From positions 78,522-142,521 of the forward strand of contig NZ_FMCH01000413.1 in assembly GCF_900091855.1 (NCBI RefSeq): a stretch of 64,000 bases of DNA, read 5' to 3'. The notes under the pieces were generated by a model, which was given only the letters and a program-made list of their open reading frames with translations, had not been told where the DNA came from and searched no databases. The translations under genes and the position numbers were made by a program. This DNA comes from Streptomyces sp. DvalAA-14 (lineage in GTDB: Bacteria; Actinomycetota; Actinomycetes; Streptomycetales; Streptomycetaceae). Positions 1-9,024 of this stretch are shown piece after piece (the stretch's first letter is position 1; each line of letters begins with the position of its first letter).

Positions 1-2
1 TG

Positions 3-1328
3 GACAAATTCGCGTCCATGCCGTGGCGACCCGAGTCCGCCGCCCTGTTCAACCGGGACCGGGTGGACGGCACCAGGCCACCCGAACTCGTCGTCCAGGA
101 CGAACTCCACCTGATCTCCGGCCCTCTCGGCACACTGACCGGCCTGTACGAGACAGCAGTCGACGCCCTCGCGCGACGCCCGAAGATCATCGCCTCGACA
201 GCGACCATTCGGCGAGCGGACGAGCAGGGCTCGCGGCTGTTCGCACGAAAAGTGGAACAGTTCCCGCCTGCGGGACTGGACTCGCGCGACTCCTGGTTCG
301 CCGTGGAGACTCCGAAGGAACGAAAGGCCACGCGCCGGTACCTGGGCCTGCTGACTTCGAGTACCAGTCAGTCCACCTTGTTGATTCGGGTGTACGCGGC
401 ATTGCTCCACCGGGCCTCGACATACGACGCGCCCCCGGAAATCAAAGACGCGTATTGGACTTTGGTGGGGTACTTCAACAGTCTTCGGCTGCTGTCGGCT
501 GCGGAGTTGCAGGTCCTCGACGACGTCCAGGACCGTCTCGACTACCTGGCCGTCCGCGACGGGGTCAAGGGGCGTCGTATCGACGGGCTCACCGAGCTCA
601 GCAGTCGGGCGAACGCCAGCGACATCTCCCGGCGGTTGAAGGAACTCGAGCGTCAACTACCCATGTCCGACGTCCTGGACGTGCTGCTCGCCACCAATAT
701 GATCTCCGTCGGCGTGGACGTGGACCGGCTGGGACTGATGGCGGTCATGGGCCAACCGCAGACCACCGCCGAATACATTCAGGCGACCAGTCGCGTCGGT
801 CGCCGGCATCCGGGGCTGGTCGCGGTGATGCTCAACTCCACCCGCTCCCGCGACCGGTCCCATTACGAGGACTTCCATCATTTCCACTCCGCCCTGTACC
901 GGGAAGTGGAGTCCACCAGCGTGACCCCCTTCTCGGCCCGGGCCCGCGACCGAGGGCTGCACGCGGTGATCGTCGCACTGACCCGATTGATGCTGCCTGC
1001 CGCACGATCGAATCAGGCGGCCGCACGTATCGAGGACTTTCTCCCCGACCTGAACAAAACCGTCCGCAGCGCCCTTCTCGACCGGGTCGCACGAGTCGAG
1101 AGTTCCGAACTGGGACCGACCACACGCGACTTCGACGATTTCGTCGAATGGTGGCGGGTCGAGGCAGAGACCCATCCCAAGTTGGTCTACGAAGCCGCTC
1201 GCGGTACCCGGGCCGCTGCCCTGCTGAGCGGCTTCGCCGAGGAGGCGGAGAATGCGCCGCCCGGGCTGCCCACCCTCTGGAGCCTGCGCGACGTCGATGC
1301 CTCGTCCACCTTCTTCGAGGAGCGCTGA
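3..1328 (+). CDS. drmA: DISARM helicase DrmA, C-terminal part (5' end outside window)
   Basis: This is the C-terminal part of an SF2 helicase of the DrmA type, the helicase of the DISARM anti-phage system. The frame is open from base 3, so the true start lies left of the window; about 441 residues are visible of a protein that normally exceeds 1,000. Counting from the Met at base 18, a DELH box (QDELHLISGPLGT) lies at residues 27-39, the SAT-like motif (IASTATIRRAD) near 58, and motifs V and VI (TNMISVGVDVD, then ATSRVGRRHPG) near 225-265. Family knowledge: DrmA acts with DrmB, which follows 3 bases downstream, and the pair is the conserved core of DISARM. The call rests on the motif set plus this neighbour. 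Uncertain: which DISARM class this is, because methylase and other genes would lie outside the window. Confidence 0.85.
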   Translation, partial: DKFASMPWRPESAALFNRDRVDGTRPPELVVQDELHLISGPLGTLTGLYETAVDALARRPKIIASTATIRRADEQGSRLFARKVEQFPPAGLDSRDSWFAVETPKERKATRRYLGLLTSSTSQSTLLIRVYAALLHRASTYDAPPEIKDAYWTLVGYFNSLRLLSAAELQVLDDVQDRLDYLAVRDGVKGRRIDGLTELSSRANASDISRRLKELERQLPMSDVLDVLLATNMISVGVDVDRLGLMAVMGQPQTTAEYIQATSRVGRRHPGLVAVMLNSTRSRDRSHYEDFHHFHSALYREVESTSVTPFSARARDRGLHAVIVALTRLMLPAARSNQAAARIEDFLPDLNKTVRSALLDRVARVESSELGPTTRDFDDFVEWWRVEAETHPKLVYEAARGTRAAALLSGFAEEAENAPPGLPTLWSLRDVDASSTFFEER

Positions 1329-1331
1329 CCC

Positions 1332-3176
1332 ATGCCGCCCCAACCACCACGCACCCGTGGTCGCACCCGCAATTCCGTCTTGTCCCACAAGGCCCGACGC
1401 CTCGGAGAGATCCGACGCGCGCAGCTCATCACCACCTACGGGGTAGGTGCGATGATCGCCGTGGAGAACGAATCATTCCTCGTGCGCGGCATCGACTCGT
1501 GGGACATCAGCGAGGCACCCTTCGTGCTGGAACCGCGCCTGGCCCGTCAACTGCGGGTGAAGGGCTTTCGTCTCCCCCCGGCACCGGACCCGGACCGAGC
1601 CACCGACGGGGTGCGGGCGACGCGCTTTCCGACGATGTATTCCTGCCCCCGATGCAGGTCGCTGCAGCCGTTCCGCAAGTTCAACTCGCCGGCCGGAAAA
1701 GCCGAGTGCTCGATCTGCGAGGAGGACCTCGTACCGTCCCGGTTCGTCATGGCCTGCGCACACGGCCACCTCGAGGACTTCCCTTACTGGAAGTGGGTGC
1801 ATCGCGGGACGCGGCCAACCGGGAGCGGCGCATGCGGAGGCGAGTTGCGGTTCAGGGCGGACGGCTCCACCGCATCGCTGCGCGCCGTGCTGATCAGCTG
1901 CAGCTGTGGGGCGGAGGAGGTCTCCATGGAGGGCTCGTTCAGGCGCCAGGCACTCAAAGACCTCGGCATCGGGTGCGCGGGCCGCCGCCCTTGGCTGAAG
2001 GACGCGCCGGTCGAGCACTGCCAGGAAGCGCCACGAACTCTGCAACGAGGCTCCTCCTCGGTCTGGTTTCCCGTGATGCACTCGGCACTGTCGATCCCTC
2101 CGTGGAGCGGAGGCCTCGCGAAGCTGGTCGTACCGCTCTACGACAAGTTGAAGGACCGCACCCCCGACGAGATCCGCGTCTTCCTCGATGTGGACGGGAC
2201 GCTCCGGCACCATCCCGCCTACAGCCCTGACCAAGTCATCAGCATGGTCCAGCAGCTGCGGGAACAGGAGAATCCGGAGCAGGGACCGGTCCCCCCGCCA
2301 GCATCGGAGAGTTCCCGCACCCGGCTCTATCGGGACGAGTACAGCAGCCTGTGCGCCCCGCACACGGAGCACGAGGACGGACACGACCAGGACTTCGTCT
2401 GCGAATTCCCCGACGCATCCGTGCAGCCGCTCACCGTGGCGCACGGAGTCGAGCAGGTGATGCTGATCAAACGACTCCGCGAGGTGCGGGCGCTGGAAAC
2501 CTTCACACGCGTGGAGGAGCCGAGCCCGGCCGATACATCGGTGCGCCAGGCCCCGATCAGCCTGCAGAAGCTGGACTGGCTTCCGGCGATCGAAGTAAGC
2601 GGCGAGGGTGTGTTCCTACGCTTCGACGGCGATCGGCTCCGGGCGTGGGAGCAACATCCGGGACCGGTTGCTCGTGCTCGCCGTATCCGCGACAACCACG
2701 AGAAACTCCTCCGCGAGCGAGTCGGTACCTCGGGCAATCCGGTGCCCGACTCTCCGGCCACCCCCCGCTATCTGCTGCTCCACGCTCTCGCCCACGTGCT
2801 GATCAACGAGTGGAGCCTGGACGGCGGTTACCCTGCCGCAGCGCTGCGCGAACGCCTCTATGCGGACGACGAAATGGCGGGCGTGCTCATCTACACAGCC
2901 ACCAGCGACTCCGCAGGCAGCCTCGGCGGTATCGTCGCCCAAGGCGAACCGACCCGCCTCGACGGCACTCTCCGCGCAGCCCTGCGCCGAGCAAGTTGGT
3001 GCTCGAACGACCCTCTGTGCATGGAGTCCGAGGCGAGCGGGGCCGACAGCCTCAACTTGGCCGCGTGCCACGCCTGTCTCCTGCTGCCCGAGACGAGTTG
3101 CGAGAACAACAACATCCTGCTCGACCGGGCAGCCCTCGTCGGTACTCCGGACGGCCTGGTGCCGGGATTCTTCTGA
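1332..3176 (+). CDS. drmB: DISARM protein DrmB (DUF1998 protein)
   Basis: Intact 614-residue protein of the DrmB/DUF1998 type, partner of the DrmA helicase. The ATG lies 3 bases after the drmA stop, so the genes are very probably co-transcribed and coupled. Near residue 100 a Cys-rich module (CPRCRSLQPF, then CSICEEDLVPSRFVMACAHGHLEDF) looks like a zinc ribbon, and a further CSCGA follows around residue 195. The C-terminal third is the typical DUF1998 region: a Leu-His-Ala-Leu-Ala-His stretch, a SDSAGSLGG motif, and a cluster of Cys ending in CHACLLLPETSCENNN, which probably binds another metal. Family knowledge: DrmB with DrmA recognises or blocks incoming DNA in DISARM. Downstream, the expected phospholipase-D-like drmC is absent; the next gene is convergent and unrelated. 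Confidence 0.85.
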   Translation: MPPQPPRTRGRTRNSVLSHKARRLGEIRRAQLITTYGVGAMIAVENESFLVRGIDSWDISEAPFVLEPRLARQLRVKGFRLPPAPDPDRATDGVRATRFPTMYSCPRCRSLQPFRKFNSPAGKAECSICEEDLVPSRFVMACAHGHLEDFPYWKWVHRGTRPTGSGACGGELRFRADGSTASLRAVLISCSCGAEEVSMEGSFRRQALKDLGIGCAGRRPWLKDAPVEHCQEAPRTLQRGSSSVWFPVMHSALSIPPWSGGLAKLVVPLYDKLKDRTPDEIRVFLDVDGTLRHHPAYSPDQVISMVQQLREQENPEQGPVPPPASESSRTRLYRDEYSSLCAPHTEHEDGHDQDFVCEFPDASVQPLTVAHGVEQVMLIKRLREVRALETFTRVEEPSPADTSVRQAPISLQKLDWLPAIEVSGEGVFLRFDGDRLRAWEQHPGPVARARRIRDNHEKLLRERVGTSGNPVPDSPATPRYLLLHALAHVLINEWSLDGGYPAAALRERLYADDEMAGVLIYTATSDSAGSLGGIVAQGEPTRLDGTLRAALRRASWCSNDPLCMESEASGADSLNLAACHACLLLPETSCENNNILLDRAALVGTPDGLVPGFF

Positions 3177-3242
3177 TTGGCCCGTCCGCGGAGTCATTCG
3201 GCGGAAGGCACCCGGGCCGGGCCGGCGGCGGGGGACCCGGGG

Positions 3243-4376
3243 TCAGGTGGTGGTTGGGGGTGGGTCGGCGGTTGGGTTCTTGGGGGCGCCCGGGGCGAAT
3301 TTGGACTGGCGGCGGTAGGAGACCGCGGCGCTGAGCAGCACGCCGCCCGCGGCCCAGCCGGACAGGACCCACCAGGCCGTGCTCGTGTGGTGGCCGCCGA
3401 AGTAGGCGTAATTGCGCACGAGCGTTACTCCGGCGCCGTTCGGGAAGGCCGGCCCGATGGCGCGCCAGAACGGGGGCAGGAGCGCCGAGGGAATGACGCC
3501 GCCAGCGCTGGGATTGCCGAGAACGACGAAGATCAGTACCGAAAGGGCAATTCCGGCCGGGCCGAGAAGCACCTGGAAAGCCGTACCGGCCGCCGCCGCG
3601 GCGAAGGTGATCAGGACCGCGATCGCCCAGAGGGTCGCGAAATGCCCGGGCAGGGCCGCGAATACCGAGTCGACGATGATCGCGCCGCCGAGTCCGGAGA
3701 GGATCGACAACCCGGCCAGCGTCCCCAGGCGGATGTACATGCGGTGCGGATTGGCCGGCCGCGCGCCGTACGACGCGGAGAGCGCGGCAGACGCCAGATA
3801 CCCGCCGATGATGACGCCCACCACGAGATAGAAGCTGCCCAGCCCGCGCCCGTCCTCGGAATTCGGCGGCCTCAGGTCGGTGATGGTGAAGCCGTGGGCG
3901 CGTTCCACCGTGCGGAAGACCGCTTGGAGCGCCTGGACCCCTGATGGTCCGCCGGCGGACGCCACCAGCAGCCGATTCCTCCCCCGGCCGGGACTGACCA
4001 GCAGCGCCGCGTCCACCGAGTGGTCGAGCACGCGGGCGCGGGCCTGGCTCGCGCTGTCCGCCGGGCGGGCGGACAGCGGCCTGCCGGGCAGGGCGTTCAG
4101 CTTGCCGATCAGCGCCGCCCGCGCTTGCGCGGGGGCGACCACGGCCAGCGGGATGCGGTCGGGTTTGGGTGCGTGGAAAGCCCCGACGTAGGAGACGACG
4201 AACCCCAATTCCAGAATCAGGACACCCAGAAGCATCAATGCGGCGCGGGGCCGTACCGCGTCCTTCAGCTCCTGCTGGAATCCCTTGGACGGCCGATATC
4301 CCGAAGAAGACGGCGTTTTCCGGGGTTCGCCCTCGGGCGGTGGGCCGGGGGGCGATCCGTCGTTCCCGTCACTCAT
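3243..4376 (-). CDS. multipass membrane protein, YhgE/Pip or ABC-2 permease-like (DUF3533-like)
   Basis: Integral membrane protein of 377 residues. I chose the ATG at 4376 because GGAG stands 5 bases upstream; an upstream in-frame extension has no such site. After a Pro/Ser-rich cytoplasmic head there is one transmembrane helix (LMLLGVLILELGFVVSYVGAF), then an extracytoplasmic domain of about 130 residues, then five or six hydrophobic helices. This one-plus-many topology with a large outside loop is that of YhgE/Pip and DUF3533 proteins, which resemble ABC-2 permeases but lack an ATPase partner. Function is unknown; export or phage-receptor roles are known for relatives. It is convergent with drmB and monocistronic by appearance. 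Confidence 0.6.
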   Translation of the reverse strand: MSDGNDGSPPGPPPEGEPRKTPSSSGYRPSKGFQQELKDAVRPRAALMLLGVLILELGFVVSYVGAFHAPKPDRIPLAVVAPAQARAALIGKLNALPGRPLSARPADSASQARARVLDHSVDAALLVSPGRGRNRLLVASAGGPSGVQALQAVFRTVERAHGFTITDLRPPNSEDGRGLGSFYLVVGVIIGGYLASAALSASYGARPANPHRMYIRLGTLAGLSILSGLGGAIIVDSVFAALPGHFATLWAIAVLITFAAAAAGTAFQVLLGPAGIALSVLIFVVLGNPSAGGVIPSALLPPFWRAIGPAFPNGAGVTLVRNYAYFGGHHTSTAWWVLSGWAAGGVLLSAAVSYRRQSKFAPGAPKNPTADPPPTTT

Positions 4377-4535
4377 GCCGACTCCAGCTCGATTTCTCGG
4401 GGGCTCTGGGTACAAGGCCGCCTGCCGGCCGCTGCTGACCACTTTCTCCGAACGCGGCGCCGATATCGGCCGACAGCACCGCAAAGTCCGCGATTCGGCG
4501 GGAACAGCGGCGGCTTTCCGGGCGGATTCGTCGGG

Positions 4536-5258
4536 TTACGCGGTCGAACGGTCATCCTGGATACGGGCGTGGAGGTGCTCGTCGTGCCAGCCGTCGGCGT
4601 GCAGGAGCGCGCTGCGCATCGTCCCCTCCAGGAGGAAGCCCGCCCTGGTGGCGACGGCGCACGATGCCGTGTTCGCCACCGAGTGGGTGATGCGCAGGCG
4701 GTGGAGACCGAGTTCCTCGAAGGCCCAACGGCTCACCGTACGAACGGCTTCGGTCATGACGCCACCGCCACGGCCGGCCGGCAGCAGCCAGTAGAGGATC
4801 TCGCCGCTGCCGCCCCGCAGGTCGAGATCGGCCAGGCCGATCAGCCCCACCGCCGCCAAGCCGCCCCCGTCGGTCTCCGCAGGCGCGACGGCCCAGATCG
4901 CGGCCGCTTCACTCGCCCAGCGCCGCTGCCAGTGCGCGATCTTCTCCCGGGCGCCGTCGAGCGTCAGCCGGCCGGGACGGTTCCAGTGCTGGATGTCGGC
5001 GTCGAGACCGGACGCGGCCAGAACAGGAGCGTCGTTGTCCTGCCAAGGGCGCAGCCGCATGCCGCGCGGGAGCGCAAGGACCGGTTGCCGGCTCCCACGC
5101 ATCCGGCCGGGCGGCACCACGGGCGGTATCGCGTACGCCTTCGGTCCACCGACCGGTCCACCGACCGGTCCGTCCATCCGTCCGTTCATCCGTCGGTCCG
5201 TCCGTTCATCCGTGCGTCCTGCCGGCGAGGGACCGTCCGCGCACCGCCCCCGGCGCAC
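4536..5258 (-). CDS. GNAT family N-acetyltransferase (RimJ/RimL type)
   Basis: GNAT acetyltransferase of the RimJ/RimL ribosomal-protein acetylase subfamily, expected to use acetyl-CoA on an N-terminal or small-molecule amine. Visible: the start of the fold LRPWQDNDAPVLAASG, the beta4 segment VGLIGLADLDLRGGSGEILYWLLP, the acetyl-CoA loop PAGRGGGVMTEAVRTVSRWAF, then LGLHRLRITHSVANTASCAVATRAGF and the closing EGTMRSALL segment. The GTG at 5258 has GGGGAGG 4 bases upstream, but gives an Arg/Asp/Gly-rich N-terminal stretch of about 50 residues encoded by short repeats near 5150-5220. A later start at 5102 (MRGSRQPVLAL) would give a normal-sized GNAT of 188 residues. Confidence 0.7.
   Translation of the reverse strand: MRRGRCADGPSPAGRTDERTDRRMNGRMDGPVGGPVGGPKAYAIPPVVPPGRMRGSRQPVLALPRGMRLRPWQDNDAPVLAASGLDADIQHWNRPGRLTLDGAREKIAHWQRRWASEAAAIWAVAPAETDGGGLAAVGLIGLADLDLRGGSGEILYWLLPAGRGGGVMTEAVRTVSRWAFEELGLHRLRITHSVANTASCAVATRAGFLLEGTMRSALLHADGWHDEHLHARIQDDRSTA
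5148..5219. repeat. short tandem repeats (CCGACCGGTCCA and TCCGTCCGTTCATCCGT types)
   Basis: Two adjoining simple repeats: CCACCGACCGGT occurs twice in tandem, followed by repeated CCGTCCGTTCATCCGT-like units. They fall in the N-terminal extension of the GNAT gene and make its upstream start doubtful. Probably slippage-generated. Confidence 0.6.
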
Positions 5259-5336
5259 CGAACCTCCCCGCCCAGCTCGCCCCCCGGCTCCCCGGGTTAG
5301 CCTCGGGAGGATTCACCAGACGTGGAGGAGGACGGG

Positions 5337-5642
5337 ATGGCCGGGGTTTCGGCGAGTGCGGTGGCCGCCGGTGGGCTGATCGGAGGGTACGGGATCGCCC
5401 GCTGGACGAAACGGCGTGAGCTCGGGGGTGTCGCTCTGGCGGCGGCCGGTGCGGTGGCCGCCCGGCAGTGGAAGCAGCGGGCCGGTGTCGGGGCCGCGGC
5501 CGGGCTGACCGGGGCTTATCTGGCCGCGTTCGCGGGATCGCACCCGCTGGCGAAGAAGGTCGGAGCGTGGCCGGCGGTGTTCGCCGTGGCGGGCGGGGTG
5601 GCCGTGGTGTCCTGGGCGGTCGCGGGGCGCGGCGGGGAGTAG
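5337..5642 (+). CDS. small membrane protein of unknown function
   Basis: Protein of 101 residues, almost all Ala/Gly/Val with three likely membrane-spanning segments (residues about 6-22, 30-60 with a KQR break, 72-95). The ATG at 5337 is favoured over a GTG 15 bases upstream because GGAGGAGG lies just before it. I recognise no family; similar glycine/alanine-rich small membrane proteins are common in Streptomyces. It is divergent from the GNAT gene and convergent with the SDR gene. Confidence 0.55.
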   Translation: MAGVSASAVAAGGLIGGYGIARWTKRRELGGVALAAAGAVAARQWKQRAGVGAAAGLTGAYLAAFAGSHPLAKKVGAWPAVFAVAGGVAVVSWAVAGRGGE

Positions 5643-5819
5643 CGCGACGGAGGTACGGCGACGGGCGCCGTCGACAGCCCCGGGTGGGCTCGCAGGCATC
5701 GCCCCGGACCAGAAGCGCCGGACCACGGCAGCGGACCGCTCCAACGGACCACCCCGCCGGACCACTCCACCGGATCACGACACCCGACCACGCCACGGGC
5801 CCGACGTAGCAGCCCGCGC

Positions 5820-6662
5820 TCAGCCCTGTGCGGTCGGCCGGACGACGATCTCGTTGACGTCGACATCGGCGGGCTGCTCGATGGCGAACCGGATCGCCCG
5901 GGCCACCGCCTCCGCCGGAATGGCGATCTCGTCCTTGGACGCGTTCATGCGCGCGCGCAGCTCGGGGTCCGGCACCGAGGCGATGAAGTCGGTGGTCACG
6001 AAGCCCGGCGAGACCATGGAGACCCGGATCGACGCACCGGCTTCCTGCCGCAGACCCTCGGTGAGGGTGCGGGCGGCGGCTTTGGACGCCGAATAGACCG
6101 CCTGCCCGGGGACCGTCTTGTACGCGGCGGTCGAGACGGTGTGCACGAACTGGCCGTACCCCTGCTGCCGGAAGACGGGCAGAGCCGCGGCGACGCCGTA
6201 CAGAAGACCCTTCACGTTGACGTCGATCATCGCGTCCCAGTCGTCCACCCGCAGGTCGTCGAGCGGCGAGACCGGGCCGATGCCGGCGTTGCCGACGAGG
6301 ACATCGAGCCGGCCGAACCGCTCCTGGGCGAGAGCCACCAGGGCGGCCGGGCCCTCGCGGCGGCGGACGTCGACAGCGGTGAACGCGATGGCGACGCCGG
6401 CGTCCCGGAGTTCACCGGCCAGGGCGGCGAGCCGTTCTTCGCGGCGGGCGCCGAGCACCAGCTTCGCCCCGCTCCGTGCCAGCAGACGAGCGGTGGCGGC
6501 GCCGATGCCGCTGCTCGCGCCCGTGATCGCGACGACCTTGCCTTCGACGCCCGCGCCCGCGCCGCCCTCCCAGCCCGCGCCATCCTGAACCCTTTGAACG
6601 CCCTGACCGCCCTGAACGCCCTCGACGCTCTCGTTGCCCTCTACGCCTCCGCTGCTCGACAT
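5820..6662 (-). CDS. SDR family NAD(P)-dependent oxidoreductase
   Basis: Classical short-chain dehydrogenase of 280 residues. The Rossmann motif is VAITGASSGIGAATA near residue 42, followed by NAGIG, and the catalytic Ser-Tyr-Lys set is HTVSTAA...AVYSASKAA. ARREERLAAL after strand 2 suggests NADP preference. The first 40 residues are Gly/Val/Gln-rich and look disordered. The ATG at 6662 was chosen because the regulatory region with two operators ends just upstream. The gene is divergent from a TetR regulator at 6783, which very likely controls it. Substrate unknown; regulator-SDR pairs of this kind often respond to toxic carbonyls or quinones. Confidence 0.8.
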   Translation of the reverse strand: MSSSGGVEGNESVEGVQGGQGVQRVQDGAGWEGGAGAGVEGKVVAITGASSGIGAATARLLARSGAKLVLGARREERLAALAGELRDAGVAIAFTAVDVRRREGPAALVALAQERFGRLDVLVGNAGIGPVSPLDDLRVDDWDAMIDVNVKGLLYGVAAALPVFRQQGYGQFVHTVSTAAYKTVPGQAVYSASKAAARTLTEGLRQEAGASIRVSMVSPGFVTTDFIASVPDPELRARMNASKDEIAIPAEAVARAIRFAIEQPADVDVNEIVVRPTAQG

Positions 6663-6694
6663 GCCGTACCGCCGTTCTTCTAGAATCACACAAG

Positions 6695-6739
6695 CGGACG
6701 TGTGTCCGGTATGAAAGAACGGTAACGGACACGCGTCCG
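6695..6739. promoter_or_regulatory. paired TetR operators between SDR and TetR genes
   Basis: Two related dyads, CGGACGTGTGTCCG (6695-6708) and CGGACACGCGTCCG (6726-6739), lie 31 bp apart centre to centre, about three helical turns, in the 120 bp between divergent genes. Their arms CGGAC/GTCCG are the same. Inference: binding sites of the adjacent TetR protein, controlling both directions. Confidence 0.65.
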
Positions 6740-6782
6740 GATAAGCAAACGGGCTGCTCACGGCCCCGATCGGAGGCCCCGG

Positions 6783-7352
6783 ATGACGCAGCCGCGCCAA
6801 CGTGCGACACGCTCGGACGCCCAGGACAACCGCGCCCGCATCATCGAGATCGCGCGCACGACCTTCACGAGCGACCCCGACACGACGCTGCAGTCCATCG
6901 CGAAGGCGGCCGGTGTCGGCCAGGGGACGATGTACCGGCACTTCCCGAACCGCGAGGCCTTGCTGCTCGCCGTCTACCGGCAGGACGTCGAGGCTCTCAT
7001 CGACGCCGCCCCGCGCCTGCTGGCGGAACACGAGCCCCTGGAGGCACTGCGCCGGTGGTTCGGCCGGCTCGCCGCTTACGGGCGCATCAAGCACGGCGCG
7101 TCCCTGGCCATCGAGGCCGCCACCCGCGCGGACCTGGGCAGCCAGTACTACGGGCCGGTCATCACCGCCCTGGACCAGCTGCTCGCCGCCTGCAAGACCG
7201 CCGGGCAGCTGCGGACCGACGCCGACGCCGACGAGGTCCTCCTGCTCGTGTCATTCCTGTGGAAGGCGGACAACGGGCCCGACTGGCAGGAACGGACCGG
7301 ACACATGCTCGCCATCGTCATCGACGGACTGCGCGCCGGAGCGGACCGCTGA
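6783..7352 (+). CDS. TetR/AcrR family transcriptional regulator
   Basis: TetR-type repressor of 189 residues. The N-terminal DNA-binding domain is clear: RARIIEIARTTFTSDPDTTLQSIAKAAGVGQGTMYRHFPNREALLLAVY, with the recognition helix in GVGQGTMYRHF. The C-terminal ligand-binding domain (residues about 75-189) has the SBP-like pattern of regulators that control neighbouring oxidoreductases. GGAGG precedes the ATG by 7 bases. It is divergent from the SDR gene across two dyads that are probably its operators, so autoregulation and SDR control are likely. Confidence 0.85.
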   Translation: MTQPRQRATRSDAQDNRARIIEIARTTFTSDPDTTLQSIAKAAGVGQGTMYRHFPNREALLLAVYRQDVEALIDAAPRLLAEHEPLEALRRWFGRLAAYGRIKHGASLAIEAATRADLGSQYYGPVITALDQLLAACKTAGQLRTDADADEVLLLVSFLWKADNGPDWQERTGHMLAIVIDGLRAGADR

Positions 7353-7654
7353 GAGCGCGGGGCCAGCCGCACCCCGCGAAAAGCACCCTCGCCGGGTCAG
7401 CCGATCCGCGCGGCGGTGGTCTCGGCGCCGGCGCCATCGCCCGAGGATCCTCGGCGGGGCCCAACGGCTCGGCGGAGCAGCGGCTGAGGGCGCCAAAGCG
7501 GCCGAGGCGGTGGAGCGGTCCGGGCGATCCAAGCGGCCACGGCGGCCACGGCGTCACAGCGGTCACAGCGGCAGTGGCCGAAGCCGGCGCACGGTTCGTA
7601 ACCGCCGGCGTGATCGCCCGCTGCGTCTCCAGGACCGTCCGGCGGCGGCCCTCA

Positions 7655-7770
7655 GCCGGGCATCGTCCCGTCCTCCTGGGCAGCCAGGATCAGCCGGGAC
7701 AACCCCTCGACGCCGCGCGTCCGGGACGACGTACATCCGCTTGACCTCGCCGCCGCCATCGGCGTGAATC
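7655..7770 (-). pseudogene. GNAT acetyltransferase scrap, frameshifted
   Basis: On the minus strand this stretch reads GEVKRMYVVPDAR, the signature strand and acetyl-CoA loop start of GNAT acetyltransferases. After a one-base slip in a G run it continues GLSRLILAAQEDGTMPG and stops. Nothing upstream continues the gene, so only the C-terminal end remains. The rest of the 595-base gap 7353-7947 holds only this scrap and a terminator, as far as I can see. Confidence 0.45.
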
Positions 7771-7826
7771 CGCCGCGTCCGGCCCTGACCCTGCCCGCCC
7801 GACCCCCGCCCCCGGGCACAAAAAGA

Positions 7827-7867
7827 CCGGCGGCCCTGGCTGGGGGGGGAGTTGCCAGGGCCGCCGG
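7827..7867 (-). terminator. intrinsic terminator of the M23 peptidase gene
   Basis: Perfect 14-bp stem (CCGGCGGCCCTGGC at 7827-7840 against 7854-7867) with a G-rich loop. On the minus strand it is followed by CTTTTT. It lies 80 bases past the stop of the peptidase gene. Confidence 0.8.
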
Positions 7868-7947
7868 CGTATGGGGGCGGGGTTACCGCGGAGGTGGTGC
7901 GGTGTCAGGACCGGTCGGGGCGGCGGCGGTCGGAGTCGGCGGTCATC

Positions 7948-9010
7948 TCAGACCTCGACATGGCGCGCGGCCAGCCATCCCACCGGGTCCACGGCGTCGC
8001 CGCCGCCGGGGCGGACCTCCAGGTGGAGGTGGGGTGCCGGGACGTTGCCGGTGGCGCCGACGCGGCCGATCGTGTCGCCCGTGGTGACCGGGCCGGAGTT
8101 GACGACCATGGTGGAGAGGTGGCAGTACCACAGCTCGGTGCCGTCATCGAGCGCGACCACGACCCGGTAGCCGTAGGCGCCCGCCCAGCCGGCCGAGGTG
8201 ACCGTGCCGCCGTGGACGGCATGGACAGGGGTGCCGGTGGGGGCGTCGAAGTCCTGGCCGGCGTGGGGAGTTGCCCCACAGGTCGGCCTCGCCGTAGCCG
8301 GCGGTGAGGGTGTAGGAGGCGATCGGCTTGATGTAGGAGGCGGCCAGCTGGGCGACCCGGTCGGCCTCGGCGCGGGCGGCGGCCTCGGCCTCGGTCTTGG
8401 CCTGCGCCTCGGCGGCGGCCTTCGTGGCGGCGGCCTGCTCGCGGACCTTCTGCGCGGCGGCGGCGCGGGCGGCCTGGGTGGCGGCAGCCCGTTCGGCGGC
8501 TTCGCGTTCGGCGCGGGCGACGGCTTCGCGGGCCTGGGTGGCCTGGGTGACGATCCGGGCCCGCAGCGCCTCACCGGGGTCGGGCACCGGGGCGGTACGG
8601 CCCCGGGTCTCGTCCACCGCGGGCCGTGCGGCCTCGACGGGCACGGCGGCCGGCAGCTCCGTCAGCCCGGGCAGTGCGCTCGGTGACGTACCGCCGGGCG
8701 CGCCCGGCGGCAGATCCGGCGCGGACACGGGTACGGGCGCGGGCCCGGTGGCGACGCCGGGCGCCGCGGCGGCCGTAGCCACCCCGGAGGCGCCGACAGC
8801 GGCCATGGCCGCCATGCCGAGCACCGCGGAGCCACGGGCCAGGGTCCGCTGGCGCGGCACCGGAACGGCGGCGGGGAGGGGCAGCGGGAGGGGTTGCGGC
8901 AGGCGGTGGGGGTCCGGAGCGGCCGTTTCGCCGGCGGGGAACTCGTCCCACTCCCGGGCCGGTTCGGACTCCGGCCGGGCAGGTGCGTAGGCAGGTTGGT
9001 TCGACGCCAC
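7948..9010 (-). pseudogene. M23 family metallopeptidase with a frameshift
   Basis: Exported peptidoglycan DD-endopeptidase of the M23/lysostaphin type, split by a frameshift. The 5' frame (GTG at 9010, AAAGGAG upstream) encodes a Pro-rich head, a hydrophobic signal-like segment, a long Ala/Glu/Arg coiled coil, and SYTLTAGYGEADLWGNS. The catalytic part continues in another frame: HAGQDFDAPTGTPVHAVHGG, then YCHLS, then APHLHLEV, the metal-binding HxxxD, H and HxH motifs. Moving from one frame to the other needs one extra base at the GGGG run at 8265-8268, so either a base was lost in this run or the assembly is wrong there. All catalytic residues are present, which favours sequencing error or very recent mutation. 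The gene is preceded by a c-di-AMP riboswitch, as are many actinobacterial cell-wall hydrolase genes. Confidence 0.75.
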
Positions 9011-9024
9011 TGGGGGCGCACTCC

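Noticed and set aside
23..2230. 735-codon frame overlapping drmA and drmB
   Set aside because: Arg/Pro-rich composition with no motif; the other frame carries DELH-box and DUF1998 signatures.
3243..4376. Phospholipase-D-like drmC after drmB
   Set aside because: The product is a multipass membrane protein on the opposite strand with no HxKxxxxD motif.
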